DNA of 64,000 nt, taken from the NCBI RefSeq assembly GCF_001039355.2, contig NW_019775869.1:567268-631267 (forward strand). Direction: 5' to 3'. Within the stretch, counting starts at the first letter, position 1. Every line of letters begins with the position of its first letter. Shown piece by piece: positions 1 through 10,932 of the stretch. The DNA is from Lingula anatina. Lineage: Eukaryota > Brachiopoda > Lingulata > Lingulida > Lingulidae. The translations under genes and the position numbers were made by a program. Below the pieces are notes generated by a model. The model was not told the origin of the DNA. It worked only from the letters and a program-made list of their open reading frames with translations, and did not search any database.

Positions 1-301
1 CAATAGCCAAGATGCCTTATCATAATGACACTATCATCGGTAAGAGTTTACAGCATTTTAAATCCAACCTCTGATTAATGATTCTTTTATGGCTTTTAAA
101 GCTTGAACCAAAATTCATGCATCCATTTTTGTCTATTTCTTACTTGGCTAATGCAAAGAGGTAAATTAAATTTTAGTTAAATTTTAGTTAAATTTTAAAG
201 GAATTGGTTTAAATGTCCCTTCATATATACAGTGATGCAAGTATATTTTGAATGAAAGTATTAAAGGATTTTTCATTTTTGCTATTGTCATTTCCTATTA
301 G

Positions 302-3300
302 ACTGCTGGCAGGAGATCATTGATGACTGCCTCAGGCATATAGAACCTTCAATACAGGTAAGTGTATTTTAATACTCTAGAAATCTAGGCTGGCCAGCTT
401 ACTGTTGAAGTTGATAAAAATTGTTGTTCTTTCTTATCGTTTGACTTAAATATTTAGGTTTGTAATGATAACAATTTATTGATATAGATTCTGTGAAGAT
501 AAGCACATGGATGGTGCAAGCAGATTTAAGACATATTTTGTAATTTTTAGGCTGCTGCGACTTCTGCCATTCCTGCCTTTTTCTCCGAGTATCATTCTCT
601 GCCTGATGGTTCTCCCAAACCTGAATTTCAAGGTAAAAATGAGGAAAAAAAATCTCAATTTTTTTTTAAATCAAGGCATCGTTTTTCACATAAAATCCAG
701 TTGTATAGATAATTAATGAAGACCATAAAGGGTTGTATATGACTAATATGTGGTATACTTAAGGTATCTAAAGGATATTTTTTTGGCAAGTAAAATGTGC
801 TTTGGAATTTGTTGCCGAGAAAACTTTGTTTGTATTTTAGTTTTTCTTGAATAAAAAGTCATCAGATCAGACTGAAAGCTACTTTTGCAGATAGCTTGCA
901 CTAAAGATTTGCTAAAATTTTTATACAAAGATCACAGAGTTATGTATTCCACAAACACTTGTATCAGCATATTTTTATCATAGTTTCAAGCAAAAATGGC
1001 ATTATATATTGCAGAAAAGATTTTGACTAGGTACTTAGAAGAGCTCAAGAGCATAGTTGAAATTACTAGGTGAGCTTTTTGTTTTAAAATTTTTCCATTG
1101 CTAAATCATTTGTCTTACAGTTCATGAACTCTATAACATAAATGCATAAGTTACATTGCAAAATGGATTTCCGTTAATATTCCTTTAATATTGAAAACCT
1201 AACTTATTTGTAGTCTCAGTCCTTTATCCCAGTGGGCAAAGTTCTCATTCCAGTCTTTATTATATCTTTACAAAGGATGGGCTTTTCTCAGGCCATAGGC
1301 CAGTTTCCAAAGTTCATGCTTCAAGGGAAATTGAAACCAGTTCTTCAAAGCCTGAACCATGCTGCAACTGTGATGACAGACAAAGACAAAACCTTTGCTG
1401 AAGCTAGAAAGGAGGCACTTAATGCTATGACATGGTGAGATATCACACTGTATTGTAATCTCAAGCTCTGATGGGTGTGTTGATAAGAAACTTAACAAAA
1501 AGAATACTGTTCCCCTAAAATTCATCTCAAACTTTCCTTGCAGGCATCATTTAGTACGTTGTTTTCATGTAGAATCCTTTCTCAGAATCTGTATTCTGAC
1601 ATAATTCACACTTTTATGGGCTGTAAAGGATGTATTTTGGGGCCATGAAATGTTTTCATTATTACATGTGAAGGTAGGGAATAAAAATCAGTCACAGTTT
1701 GATTTGGTATGAGTCAAGAATAGGTTCCTAAATTTATATTCACTTAAATAAATAACCTAGTAATATTAGGAAATAGAAAATACCTAGTACTATAACTTTC
1801 AAATGTGACTGTAGTTATTAACATGATTAGAGAGTTATTTTGTCAGAAGAAATCAAGTAGATACAGTGTCAGAAGTCTATAGAAATAACATCTTTCAAAT
1901 CTATGTTGGGAACCTGGTCAGCACTGTTTGAATACTGTTTTCTTTCAGCATATTCCATACAGTGGGTGTGGAGACAGATGGAAGTCCCCACAGTGTGATA
2001 TGTAAGGAGAACATACATGAGCAGTTTGACATCTTGTTTGTGGCCATGGGTGACTATACCCTTGACAGCAGGGGAGATGTGGGGGCATGGTAAGAAAGGA
2101 GGTCATATAGACCGTGAAATTAGTGAATAAGATGTGATAAATATTTATATCTGATGTAGTATGATTTACTAATGTAAGAAGAGAGGTTTAGACTGGATGG
2201 AGCTGTTATTATTCATTTTAGATGAATTTTAATTCCAAGTCATATTTTGATCTAGAACAGTAGACTTGTAAACCATTGAAATTCTTAAAATTTTCACTAC
2301 AAGGTTGCAAGTGTACACAAAAGCTTAGTAGTGTAGATAGTTTCATTTGCTATGTTTTAGTGTCAGTAGGGTGTACATTCACTGTATCAATAGAAATCTC
2401 TGAACTGGTGTATAATAAAAGTGGACGTTGGACAAGAACTGCTGGTGAAATATTGGATCTAATAAATATTCCACTTTTTCACTAGTAAGAAGACTGAAAC
2501 TTTTTTCATTACTTTTTTTATACCTAACAAGCATAGCTAGTTTTTTATCATAAAACTCAGCATTTTCATATTGAATTGTAGGGTGAGAGAAGCTGCCATG
2601 TGTGCCCTTTGTGAATTAATTACCCTAACTGTCAAAGTGAATCCAACACTTATAACTGCTGAAATGTAAGTAATGTTGAAAAAAAAACTTTTTTTAATTC
2701 ATTTAATTTTATTTTTTAAAACTAATTTTTTTAATTCATTTGATCACATAACACAAATTACCAATTTGTACTTAAATTGCATTTGTGTATTATTTCCCTG
2801 ATTTGCTTGACCCAACTGGTGGTGCATGCATAGGAAGGTATTTGGTACAAATGTTTTATACAAGAGGAACTGTAATATTTAAGATGATCTCATTAATTTT
2901 TAGAACAAAGCATTTATTTTGCTGCCTGGTTCAACAAGCATCTGAAAAGATAGACAGAACAAGGGCACTTGCTGGGGAGACATTCATGAAGCTGTTATAT
3001 CACAGGTGAGCAGCAGAAAGTCCAGTGGACTGATTTTAATTATTAGATTTTTGTACTTTTTTTTTTTAGAATGGATGTAGAAATTACTCCCCATACCACA
3101 AAAAGAAAAAGAAAAATAGAAAGTAAAATCAGCAGTTTGTAAATTGAACACTGAAGTGCTTTTGTATAATTTTTGTTTATGCAACTTCAGATTTTATTTC
3201 TAATGGGCTTAATTTTAGTTATTTGGCCTTGCTATTTTGGGTATATGTATTCTGCCTGGACATAATGTATCACATTTTGTTTTTTCAGTCCAGAAATTCC

Positions 3301-6300
3301 AAACATTCCACACAAAGAAGAACTTTTACAGATATTTCCATGGTTGGTCTTTTTTGTTTTATTCTAAATCATTTTGAAATAGGATTTGCATCAAAAGACC
3401 AAATTGAAGTATGAGCTGTACTTTAAATGGGCAGTTTTCATTTGATTTTGCACAAAGACTAAAGATTTCACTTTCTGTTGTATGTTAAAGTCCGAGATAA
3501 CACTGAATTCTTCATTACTGACTTTCTGTTGAAGGGAGGAAATAAAAGGTTTAAACTGGGCAGTACCAAGTGATACATTCCCAAGGCTTACCAAACTGCT
3601 AAGTGTACCAGTGTACTGCTACTCTGTTCTGCTGGGAATGACAGTCAGCGTGGGTGGATTGACAGAGTCTTTAGTGAGTTAATGAACAATGACAAATGCT
3701 TGTTCATTTTCTTATATAAAAATACTAATACTTTTTTCAATGGGAGAATATTGAAGCAGTTTATCAATGTTATTTACTTTAGTTGCTTCTTTTAAATGAA
3801 TTTTTATGAATTGTATTAAAGTCTAACTTATATTCATATTGATTATTTGTAATCAGTCAATCCCTGATTGAGATTATGATTATTGTTTTGATGTCTTCAG
3901 GTGAAGCACTCTGGAACTTCATTAATTGGCTACCTAAAAAGCCTCTCCAATGATGCTGGAGCTGTACAAAACTTTGCAGATGTCTTGATAAAAATCTTCA
4001 AAGATTACCAAAAAGTTGACAGGTAAGTTTAAAGAAGATTTCCTATTTAATAAAAAGTTATGAAAGAGGAAATGGTTTGATTATACTCTGTTTCTACATG
4101 GTGTGCTCAATTAGCGGAATTTATGTGAAGACTTCAAGAGTCAGGCATTTTGAATTTGATATCCATGACAAGTTTGTATTATGCAATTAAAAGAAAGATG
4201 TTATTATGTGCAGGGCTGTGCTTCTTTGCTGTTTATTTGCCTCAATAATCACTAGACAGGTACTTTAAGTTATTAACGCAATTTTATATTTTTTGTCCAG
4301 GGTTTCTCTGCCAATGTTGAAAATGCTAGATCAGTTGTTAACTAATGGGTGTTTTCAAGTCATATGTGAAGACGAAAGGTAATAAAATTTAAAAGTATTG
4401 CAGACAATTCTTTTCTTTCTTCTGAGAAATAAAGTTCCCTTTTAATATAAAGTGGTAACAAGCATCAAAGTTTATTTCATTAGGGTTATTTTTTACATAA
4501 GTTGATGTGTATTGTTACACATTGATAAACCTAACGAAGATAAGTCTGTCCCTTTTTTTAAGCTTACTATAGAGTTAATTGCCAGTTTGAGAAGGGTCAT
4601 TGGAAGATGTATTTTATCCTTCCTCTTTCAGCAACACATTTCCTATGGATTTATTAACCCTTTGTAAGCAGGAGATATCCCGCAGTGGAGCAGTGCAGAA
4701 GCTGCTGGCCAGCATCGATATGTATGTACTTCATATATCTAACTCAATTTTTGGCTTGAAAAATAATATATATGTGCTTTAAATCTTCAGTAATTATGTT
4801 TAATTCATTACAAGCCAGAAGAATCGTGTGACTTTCACTGACTTCTCATGTTTTGTGATTCTGTATTGTAAATGAACTCGCAAAGCTTTTAAACACCTGT
4901 GGCAGTGTTTATTCTATGCAGCAGGTAGGATCATTTCACTTTACCTTGGATACTAGTTTTACTGTATTATTTGATGCTTGTAATGTTATTCTCTTCCACA
5001 GATTCTGCACATTACTTCAGTTTTCATCAGAAACCAAAAAGAAGGCACTCATTCAATTAATGGTGTTCCTCTGTCACAGATATCCTATTGTAAGTACATG
5101 TAACTTTGATTCTTAGATTTCTTTAATATGATCAGTCTTAATGTATACTTAGTTTTGTTTGTGTTTAAGAAAGTTTAAATTGGTTAAAATCTTGCATCAA
5201 GAACAGTAAGGTAAGATATGACCTGAGAAATCGGCCCTTCAAGATGAAAGGTACATGCTAGGAATTTGGGCTTGTGTTATTCGTGTATTGTATAGCATAT
5301 CATGAAGGACTCTTAATTATCAAGGATACATTTCCATTACGGATATTATCTCTATACTATGTCTTTGGTCAGATCCGGAAGACGACTGCAAATAAAGTGT
5401 ATGAAGCATTGGTGACATATGAAGAAGTAGGCCCAGATGAGAACTTGGATGAACTTCTTACTCTCTTGAGTGAAACATCATGGTAAGTTGAGGTCAATTT
5501 ATTTAATGATCAAGAAGGTTCTTAATTTGACATATATTAATTAGCAAGGACAGAATATGTGTCTTCTAGATATAACCATTTGACTTGTTAAAATGAGGTA
5601 CGTCATCTACTGTAATTGAATTTTGATTATAGATAAAGCATTGGATGTTTTGTCAAATTATCACTTAAAGATTCATGTGGTTTTTAAGATCAAATTTGCT
5701 TTCTAAGAAAACGTTTTTTCAAAAGAATTCCATTAATCTTATTGGGTTTGATTTATGCTTTTCCATGAAGTACAAACTTATGTCATAGTTTGCTCATTAC
5801 CTTTACTGACATTTCAATTTACCAGAGTATACTTGTTCCATAGTGAATTTTGTGACTTAAGGTTACACCTTATAGTTTGTGAGAACATGAAGAAAATCTG
5901 TTAGTTGCTTTTTATGGTTAATTTTACATGTCTACATGGAAGGAGATTCCATGTTTTTTTAAATTGCTGTGTGATTAAGTTTCGTACCTTGTCGCATTAC
6001 ATGTGAGGAGTTCTCGTTTTTCTGCATGAATTTCTGCAAGTTGCTGTTTATAACTTATAAATCATTGTCTGAGAGAGTTGTTTTTGTTTTTGTTTTTCTA
6101 ATAGACTGGATTTTTCAAATAGACACAGATAAGATGTTGGTCCATTTGATTTCAATGCACGTTTCTTTGTTTTAGGGATGATGAAGTAGAAAAATTGCGT
6201 CCAATGAGAAATCAGCTCTGCAGCTTGTTTAATGTGCCCCCACCAGTTATGAAGGTGATTTTGTTTTTGTAGAACATGTAATTTCTGATATTTTGTGTGT

Positions 6301-6410
6301 ATTACTTATAAGAAGTTTCTGTTTTGAATTAGATTAACTTGAAAAAATTTGCAGGAGAGTCAAATATCTATTTTGCTCTATTTCAGAAGCAGCCCATGAA
6401 GGAATCCTAA
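302..6410 (+). CDS. TBCD: Tubulin-folding cofactor D, C-terminal 486 aa (partial, 16 exons)
   Basis: TBCD is a HEAT-repeat chaperone that captures beta-tubulin and, with cofactors E and C, assembles the alpha/beta dimer. Coding exons that keep one open frame across GT-AG introns are 302-357, 551-632, 1015-1069, 1276-1434, 1949-2089, 2582-2665, 2904-3005, 3289-3342, 3535-3673, 3901-4022, 4301-4378, 4632-4721, 5002-5089, 5373-5482, 6176-6254 and 6387-6410 (TAA stop). They encode 486 residues, about the last 40% of the roughly 1190-aa family protein. Family-like stretches include MGFSQAIGQFPKF, DYTLDSRGDVGAW, QQASEKIDRTRALAG, VSVGGLTES, LCHRYPI and IRKTTANKVYEALVTY; these match the conserved C-terminal domain in order. 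Nearly all junctions are in phase 2, and all fit without forcing. The upstream exons are off the left edge. I see no frameshift. The identification is firm; single exon ends could move by a few bases. Confidence 0.95.
2742..2837 (+). repeat. Dispersed repeat, copy 1 (TBCD intron)
   Basis: About 96 bp between the TBCD exons at 2582-2665 and 2904-3005 closely matches, with scattered substitutions, a segment of the TBCD 3'UTR at 6527-6622 in the same orientation. Shared cores are CAAATTACCAAT, AAATTGCAT and GGTGGTGCATGCATAGGA. There are no terminal inverted repeats and no obvious tail, so its class is unknown. Confidence 0.75.
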
Positions 6411-7465
6411 GAAAAAAATGAAAAAAAGCAAATGGAATCTTTTAAAATTAAAAGCAGTTATACATTCAGCAAAGAATACCATTCCTTTTGAACCATACCT
6501 AGTTGCTCTGCTATTTTCACCTCAGGTGATCATATATAACAAATTACCAATGTGTACTAAAATTGCATCTGTGTATTATTCCCCCGTTTTGCTTAATCCA
6601 GCTGGTGGTGCATGCATAGGAGGCAGCCATACCTCTTTTATCCCCTAGTCGCTAATATATCATGCTCAAAAGGTCATCAAATGCAAATATATTTAAGTTG
6701 ACATCAGTATTGAACTGAACCGAATTGAATGTACTGAGCATATTTATTGATGTGGACAGAAAATGTGATAGCTACCAGTTTTTAAATCAGGAATTGTTGA
6801 TTTTTGTGTACATTTTTTAGAAATATATATGGATATTTTTTATTTGAAATCTTTGATATATATACATATAGCTCAGTTAGCTTGCAACCATAAGAAGAAA
6901 TGTATTGACGTTGATCAAGATACTAAGGCAAAAATACTATCTAGAAATACATCCTCTTGTTTTTTAAGTGTGAACTACTTACGTAACAAGTATCATGGTT
7001 ATTTATATACTATTAAAACGAAAATTTACATTTATCAATACATCTTCCTCATTCCCTCACAATGTTTGTAAATGATTTCTGTGCCAATCAATATAGTTGG
7101 GTTGATTTGTTTTTGTGTCAAGGACTAAGACGATTAAAAATTGATGTTAAATATTGATGAAACACAGAATGTTTCAGTCATATCATATCTTTGCACTGTT
7201 TAAGATGGTGAAGTATTCCTATACTTAACTCTTTGTACTCTAGCAGCATAAATGTGTTAAAACGTACAATTTGCGTGAATAGTGTTTATATCAAATAAAT
7301 AGCTTCATTTAGCACCAAGTGAAACAATTTAAAAAAAAAAAAGATTTCATCAGTGTAACGTGAATGTCATTCTTTGTCTCATTTTTTTTTCTAGGCGATG
7401 CTTTTGACCTAAACTTTGCTTTTTGTCATTCTGCGTATTGAATTTCATGATTCCAAACGAATAAA
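6411..7465 (+). other. TBCD 3' untranslated region, with two candidate poly(A) signals
   Basis: AT-rich sequence follows the TBCD stop without another coding exon. AATAAA hexamers lie at 7294-7299 and 7460-7465. An A-run at about 7330-7341 follows the first, so I favour it as the polyadenylation site, giving a 3'UTR of about 0.9 kb. The UTR contains the second copy of a repeat that also sits in a TBCD intron (6527-6622). Short ORFs here have no coding character. Confidence 0.6.
6527..6622 (+). repeat. Dispersed repeat, copy 2 (TBCD 3'UTR)
   Basis: Direct-orientation partner of the repeat at 2742-2837. It begins near GATCATATATAACAAATTAC and ends in GGTGGTGCATGCATAGGA, after which the two copies diverge. 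It lies inside the predicted TBCD 3'UTR. It could be a fragment of an interspersed element or a local duplication within the gene. Confidence 0.75.
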
Positions 7466-7870
7466 TGAAAAAATTTCTGTCACTATTATAATATCAACAT
7501 GAAAGTTAAAGTGCGTCTTATTGTAAGTGTGTTGGGGATATTATAAACTACCAATGGGCACAGGAAACCTTGGAATTTTCTTTCTCTGGCGTCCAAAGGG
7601 AAGCTGTGAAGATACAGAAACATGCCAAACTAGTCCTGACTAAACGAACATTCAGAACTATACGGAGTTGCACTGTAAAAAAGTAGTTCTGTAGTGACCG
7701 GACCGGCAATGAAGCCAGCAACGGGGGCAAGGAAATCTTAAGTCGTACTTCACTTGGAAGATTGCCCGCTACGGATACATGTTATTTGCACAGAAATAAA
7801 AGATCTTTAGAGAGTAAGTTGCCAGTTAGTATAGCGCATGTCAGTATACGCAGGAAACAACAAGCCAACT

Positions 7871-8092
7871 TTACGCTGCATCGGTAAGAAAGGAGAGTTG
7901 GCTCGGACCGCGCATTCGTAGGTCATTTGCACCCTCTACAAGGGCGACAGATTGATCTTTCACAAGATGTTCACAGATGTCTTTAGAGAAATAGTCATTT
8001 GATTCTCTGACTTTTTGAAATTTACCTATAATATCTGCCACCCTGGTAGAGGGTAGGTTATTTGTATTTCCAAGAAGCGCGCAAATCGCCAT
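7871..8092 (-). CDS. Unrecognised 73-aa ORF, doubtful
   Basis: A short open frame on the minus strand starts at ATGG with an A-rich leader (AAAATGG) and ends in TAA. The protein (MAICALLGNTNNLP..., ending LSFLTDAA) has mixed, globular-looking composition. It contains no motif I recognise, no signal peptide and no membrane segment. A possible splice donor (GC|GTAAAG) overlaps its last codons, so it could be part of an exon. Its setting among repeats and its short length make chance or a transposon remnant more likely than a real gene. Confidence 0.15.
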   Translation of the reverse strand: MAICALLGNTNNLPSTRVADIIGKFQKVRESNDYFSKDICEHLVKDQSVALVEGANDLRMRGPSQLSFLTDAA

Positions 8093-8266
8093 TTTATTTT
8101 ATGTAGTTATTTTATGATACAGAAGTACTTCTAAGCAGTATGAAAGTGAATCTTATTAATCTGAACTACAACTGGTCTGGTGCTGCTGACGTTCCGACTT
8201 TTTTCGACAGAAAAGCATGCTTCGGGCACTACGGCTTAAGAGACACCAAGCAGACCAAGCTGCTAC

Positions 8267-8269
<3 letters not shown>

Positions 8270-8356
<87 letters not shown>
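8270..8356. repeat. Poly(A) followed by (TA)n microsatellite
   Basis: About 37 consecutive A are followed by about 25 TA dinucleotides. The abrupt A-to-TA junction is often seen at the 3' end of a retroelement, but no element body is recognisable upstream. Confidence 0.95.
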
Positions 8357-8361
<5 letters not shown>

Positions 8362-8726
8362 GGAGAGAAAGAGCTTAATAAAAATTGAGAAATGATGTTG
8401 AATGACGGAGAGAAAAGAACAAAAGAAAAAGATAGAAAGAGTAGAAGAATATATAATAAGTAAATATTAATTGGACTTTAAAGTATGCTTACCTGTTCAG
8501 GTATGGGGTTACTATGGTGTTTGTAGTGCTAAGGGCACCAAGACACCCAAAAACCGGCCCTGCAGACACTGTATGTGTCTGTGTGTATTTTGGTCACCAT
8601 GCCTGTCCGGGTCGTCGCCGAAGCTGTTGCATCTGTTGTCCATTCAAAATGATATATCTGTATTACTTAAAATTTTCGGAATAGCTTTTTGTGGTAAAAG
8701 GTACATTTCCTTCGAAAATCAGCACG

Positions 8727-8906
8727 ACCGGTGTAACGAAACGGAGAGTCCTACCCTTTTACGGAACGTGGGATCCGGTATAACAGAGAGTCCGGGGGAC
8801 ACTTTATATTAAGATTATTCAGGGTCCGGAGGTACCCTGTATTTCAAAGAAGAGTGTCAGATTCAGAAATCTGACAGTCCCGGACTCTCAGTTCCGTCAC
8901 ACCGGT
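8727..8906. repeat. Inverted-repeat element with internal hairpins
   Basis: Arms of about 25 bp at 8727-8751 (starting ACCGGTGTAACG) and 8881-8906 (reverse complement starting ACCGGTGTGACGG) match with few differences. Inside are two hairpins: 8858-8877 (GTCAGATT, loop CAGA, AATCTGAC) and 8820-8839 (CAGGGT ... ACCCTG). The motif GAGAGTCC recurs near 8744, near 8786 and, inverted, near 8883. It looks like a small foldback or MITE-like element; no target-site duplication was found and the true ends may lie outside these arms. Confidence 0.55.
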
Positions 8907-9054
8907 TTATTTTCCAAAAATAATATTTGTATATATTTTTGCAATACGTTTTGTTGTTTGGTGTCTGTATGTTTGGCAGCGTCGTTAATGTCCCATACGC
9001 CTGTTGTGCAACTTACAAGTGTCAAACCGTATTTATGTTTAACTTCAAAACTAC

Positions 9055-9328
9055 CAGGGCCGTAGCCTCCGGGGGGGCAGGGGGGCAGCTGCCCCCCCTG
9101 GGATTTGAGGTGCAAAAAAAAAAAATAATAATAATAATCGCAAAGGTAAAAAAAATTCTGATTGAGCAATAAATAACAGTTAAAATGCGCCAGAATACAG
9201 TATTATACATACAGTTTTTAAAAATTTTCCACACCGTGGGAGGGTGACACCCCCTCCCCCATCGGGGGCTTCGCCCCCTCGTGTCCGCTTACTGCCCCCC
9301 CTGGCATTTTACTCAGGCTACGGCCCTG
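9055..9328. mobile_element. MITE with 14-bp TIRs and 5-bp target duplication
   Basis: The 274-bp element begins CAGGGCCGTAGCCT and ends with its exact reverse complement. The bases ACTAC occur directly on both sides (9050-9054 and 9329-9333), a 5-bp target-site duplication. Internally there is a G-run/C-run palindrome centred on CAGCTG (9081-9097) and another at about 9262-9280. There is no transposase, so it is non-autonomous. The TIR starts CAG like hAT elements, but their usual duplication is 8 bp. Confidence 0.8.
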
Positions 9329-9783
9329 ACTACTAATGGCTATCGTTATTATTATTTGATAAAATGGCAGGCTCAGTTCGAAACTCAGCATGATCGGTTC
9401 ATTTTTATGAAAGGTATCAATTTCTGAGTGTATTTTAGCGACGTTCGCCTAAATAGTCTGAAAGTTCCAATTTATAGGAATGTGTTAAATTTTATAGCAA
9501 TGGAAATGGATTTTTTCTTTAGTGACTGTATATTTGCTAGCTTCGCAATGTAGTTTTGTAGTTGCAGGCTAGGCACAAATGTGCAACATTGGTAAATTAA
9601 ACGCCTACTATGATTTGTGCGTGGAAGCGCATTTATTTGATCATCACGCGTGCTAATCTGTGGATGGCGCCTGTGGATTTTCTTTTTTTACCCATAACCT
9701 CATCAAGTGCCGATCCATTACTTACAGTACTGATTGATGTCAATTTAATCCTTCCCGGAACTAATGAACCCTAGATAACGGTG

Positions 9784-9989
9784 CAGTGGTGGTTTTAGGG
9801 GGGTGTCAGGGGGGGTCCTGACCCCTTCGATTTCTGAAAAAAATCACACCAATGGTCCCCTCTTAAAATTAGAAATTTAACTAGCTGAATCATAGTTCAA
9901 AACCGTACGAAATGGCACCGTTCGCCCTCTAAAATATCAAAAATTTCGGCCCCGGACTCTCCCTTCAAATAATCCTGGATCCGCCCCTG
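9784..9989. mobile_element. hAT-like non-autonomous element, probable
   Basis: The left end reads CAGTGGTGGTTTTAGG and the right end, reverse-complemented, CAGGGGCGGATCCAGG, which is the CAG(G/T)GGCGG end typical of hAT MITEs. The interior is about 200 bp with G-run/C-run dyads and no ORF. The 8 bp flanking each side (TAACGGTG, TGGTGGTT) do not match, so a target duplication is not shown. The left end may instead pair with the similar end at 10908-10932. Confidence 0.5.
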
Positions 9990-10907
9990 TGGTGGTTTAT
10001 TCAGTTTAATAGTTTATTGATGCATTTCACAACATAACGGGTACACACCAACAATCCGAAGGTTCTACAATCCGCATCGCTCTAGTCGCCGACTTACTCC
10101 AACCCCATTTTGTAATTAGCATCAAGGTGTAGTTCGTAAGACGGTAGACCGTGGCCACTTACGATGACAAAGAAAAAGTTGCAAGGAAAACCGTACACCA
10201 TTGATTTTATACAGCGCCCGTGGCAAAAGTAATCTTGGCTGAATTAACAAGGATAGAAATTATCGTCTATGTGAAGCGTATGGCACTGCCGCAGTACATT
10301 GATCTCTTCCCCTGAGAGTCCATCTCTGATCTCAGATTACTTGGATTTCACTGGGCGCCACCAGTTGCCGGGAGAAGGTTTTGTTACGAACAAAAAATGC
10401 AGAATTATTACAGACTTTTTTAATTCTCCAGGTAAAAATTATGAATTAGCACAAGCATATGGGTTTTCATACATCTATATGTATGACATTTCTTCTTTAA
10501 TGATTGAGGGTAATAGTTCTAATAGACAATTAAAACTTGTTCCTATTGAAAATATCAGATTTTAATGTAGAATCTTCAAGTTGACCATGCTGTTAACAAT
10601 GGGTTTTCATTTGCGTTGTCAGCTTATTGTTCTAAATAAAACATTTATTTGTTTAAAATTTAAGCCAGTAACGCGTTTTCATGGAGAGTGTGCGATGTAT
10701 TGTGACTCTGCACACGCGGTCTGTGACCGCTCTGACGTCATCGAAGCATCCCTAGCGGCCATGCTTCCCCCGCTGCATGTGGCTCCTAGGTACACATGGT
10801 TGCACCCCTGGCGGAGAACCAAGGGCGTATATTGAACTTGAAGCAAACATCAGACCAAAACTGTGTGGGAGATAGCCCTATACGATAATTACTGTACTGT
10901 CGTAGTA

Positions 10908-10932
10908 TAGTACCCCTCTAAATCCGCCACTG
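10908..10932. mobile_element. Second hAT-like right terminus
   Basis: The reverse complement starts CAGTGGCGGATTTAGAGG, closely matching the left end at 9784 (CAGTGGTGGTTTTAGG). It may close a larger element of about 1.15 kb (9784-10932) into which or beside which the 9989 end was placed, or it may be a truncated independent copy. No transposase-like frame is visible in between. Confidence 0.4.

Noticed and set aside
10299-10565. 88-aa plus-strand ORF in the repeat-rich intergenic region
   Set aside because: No recognisable motif and no neighbouring exon with compatible splice sites; it may lie inside a hAT-like element but does not resemble a transposase.
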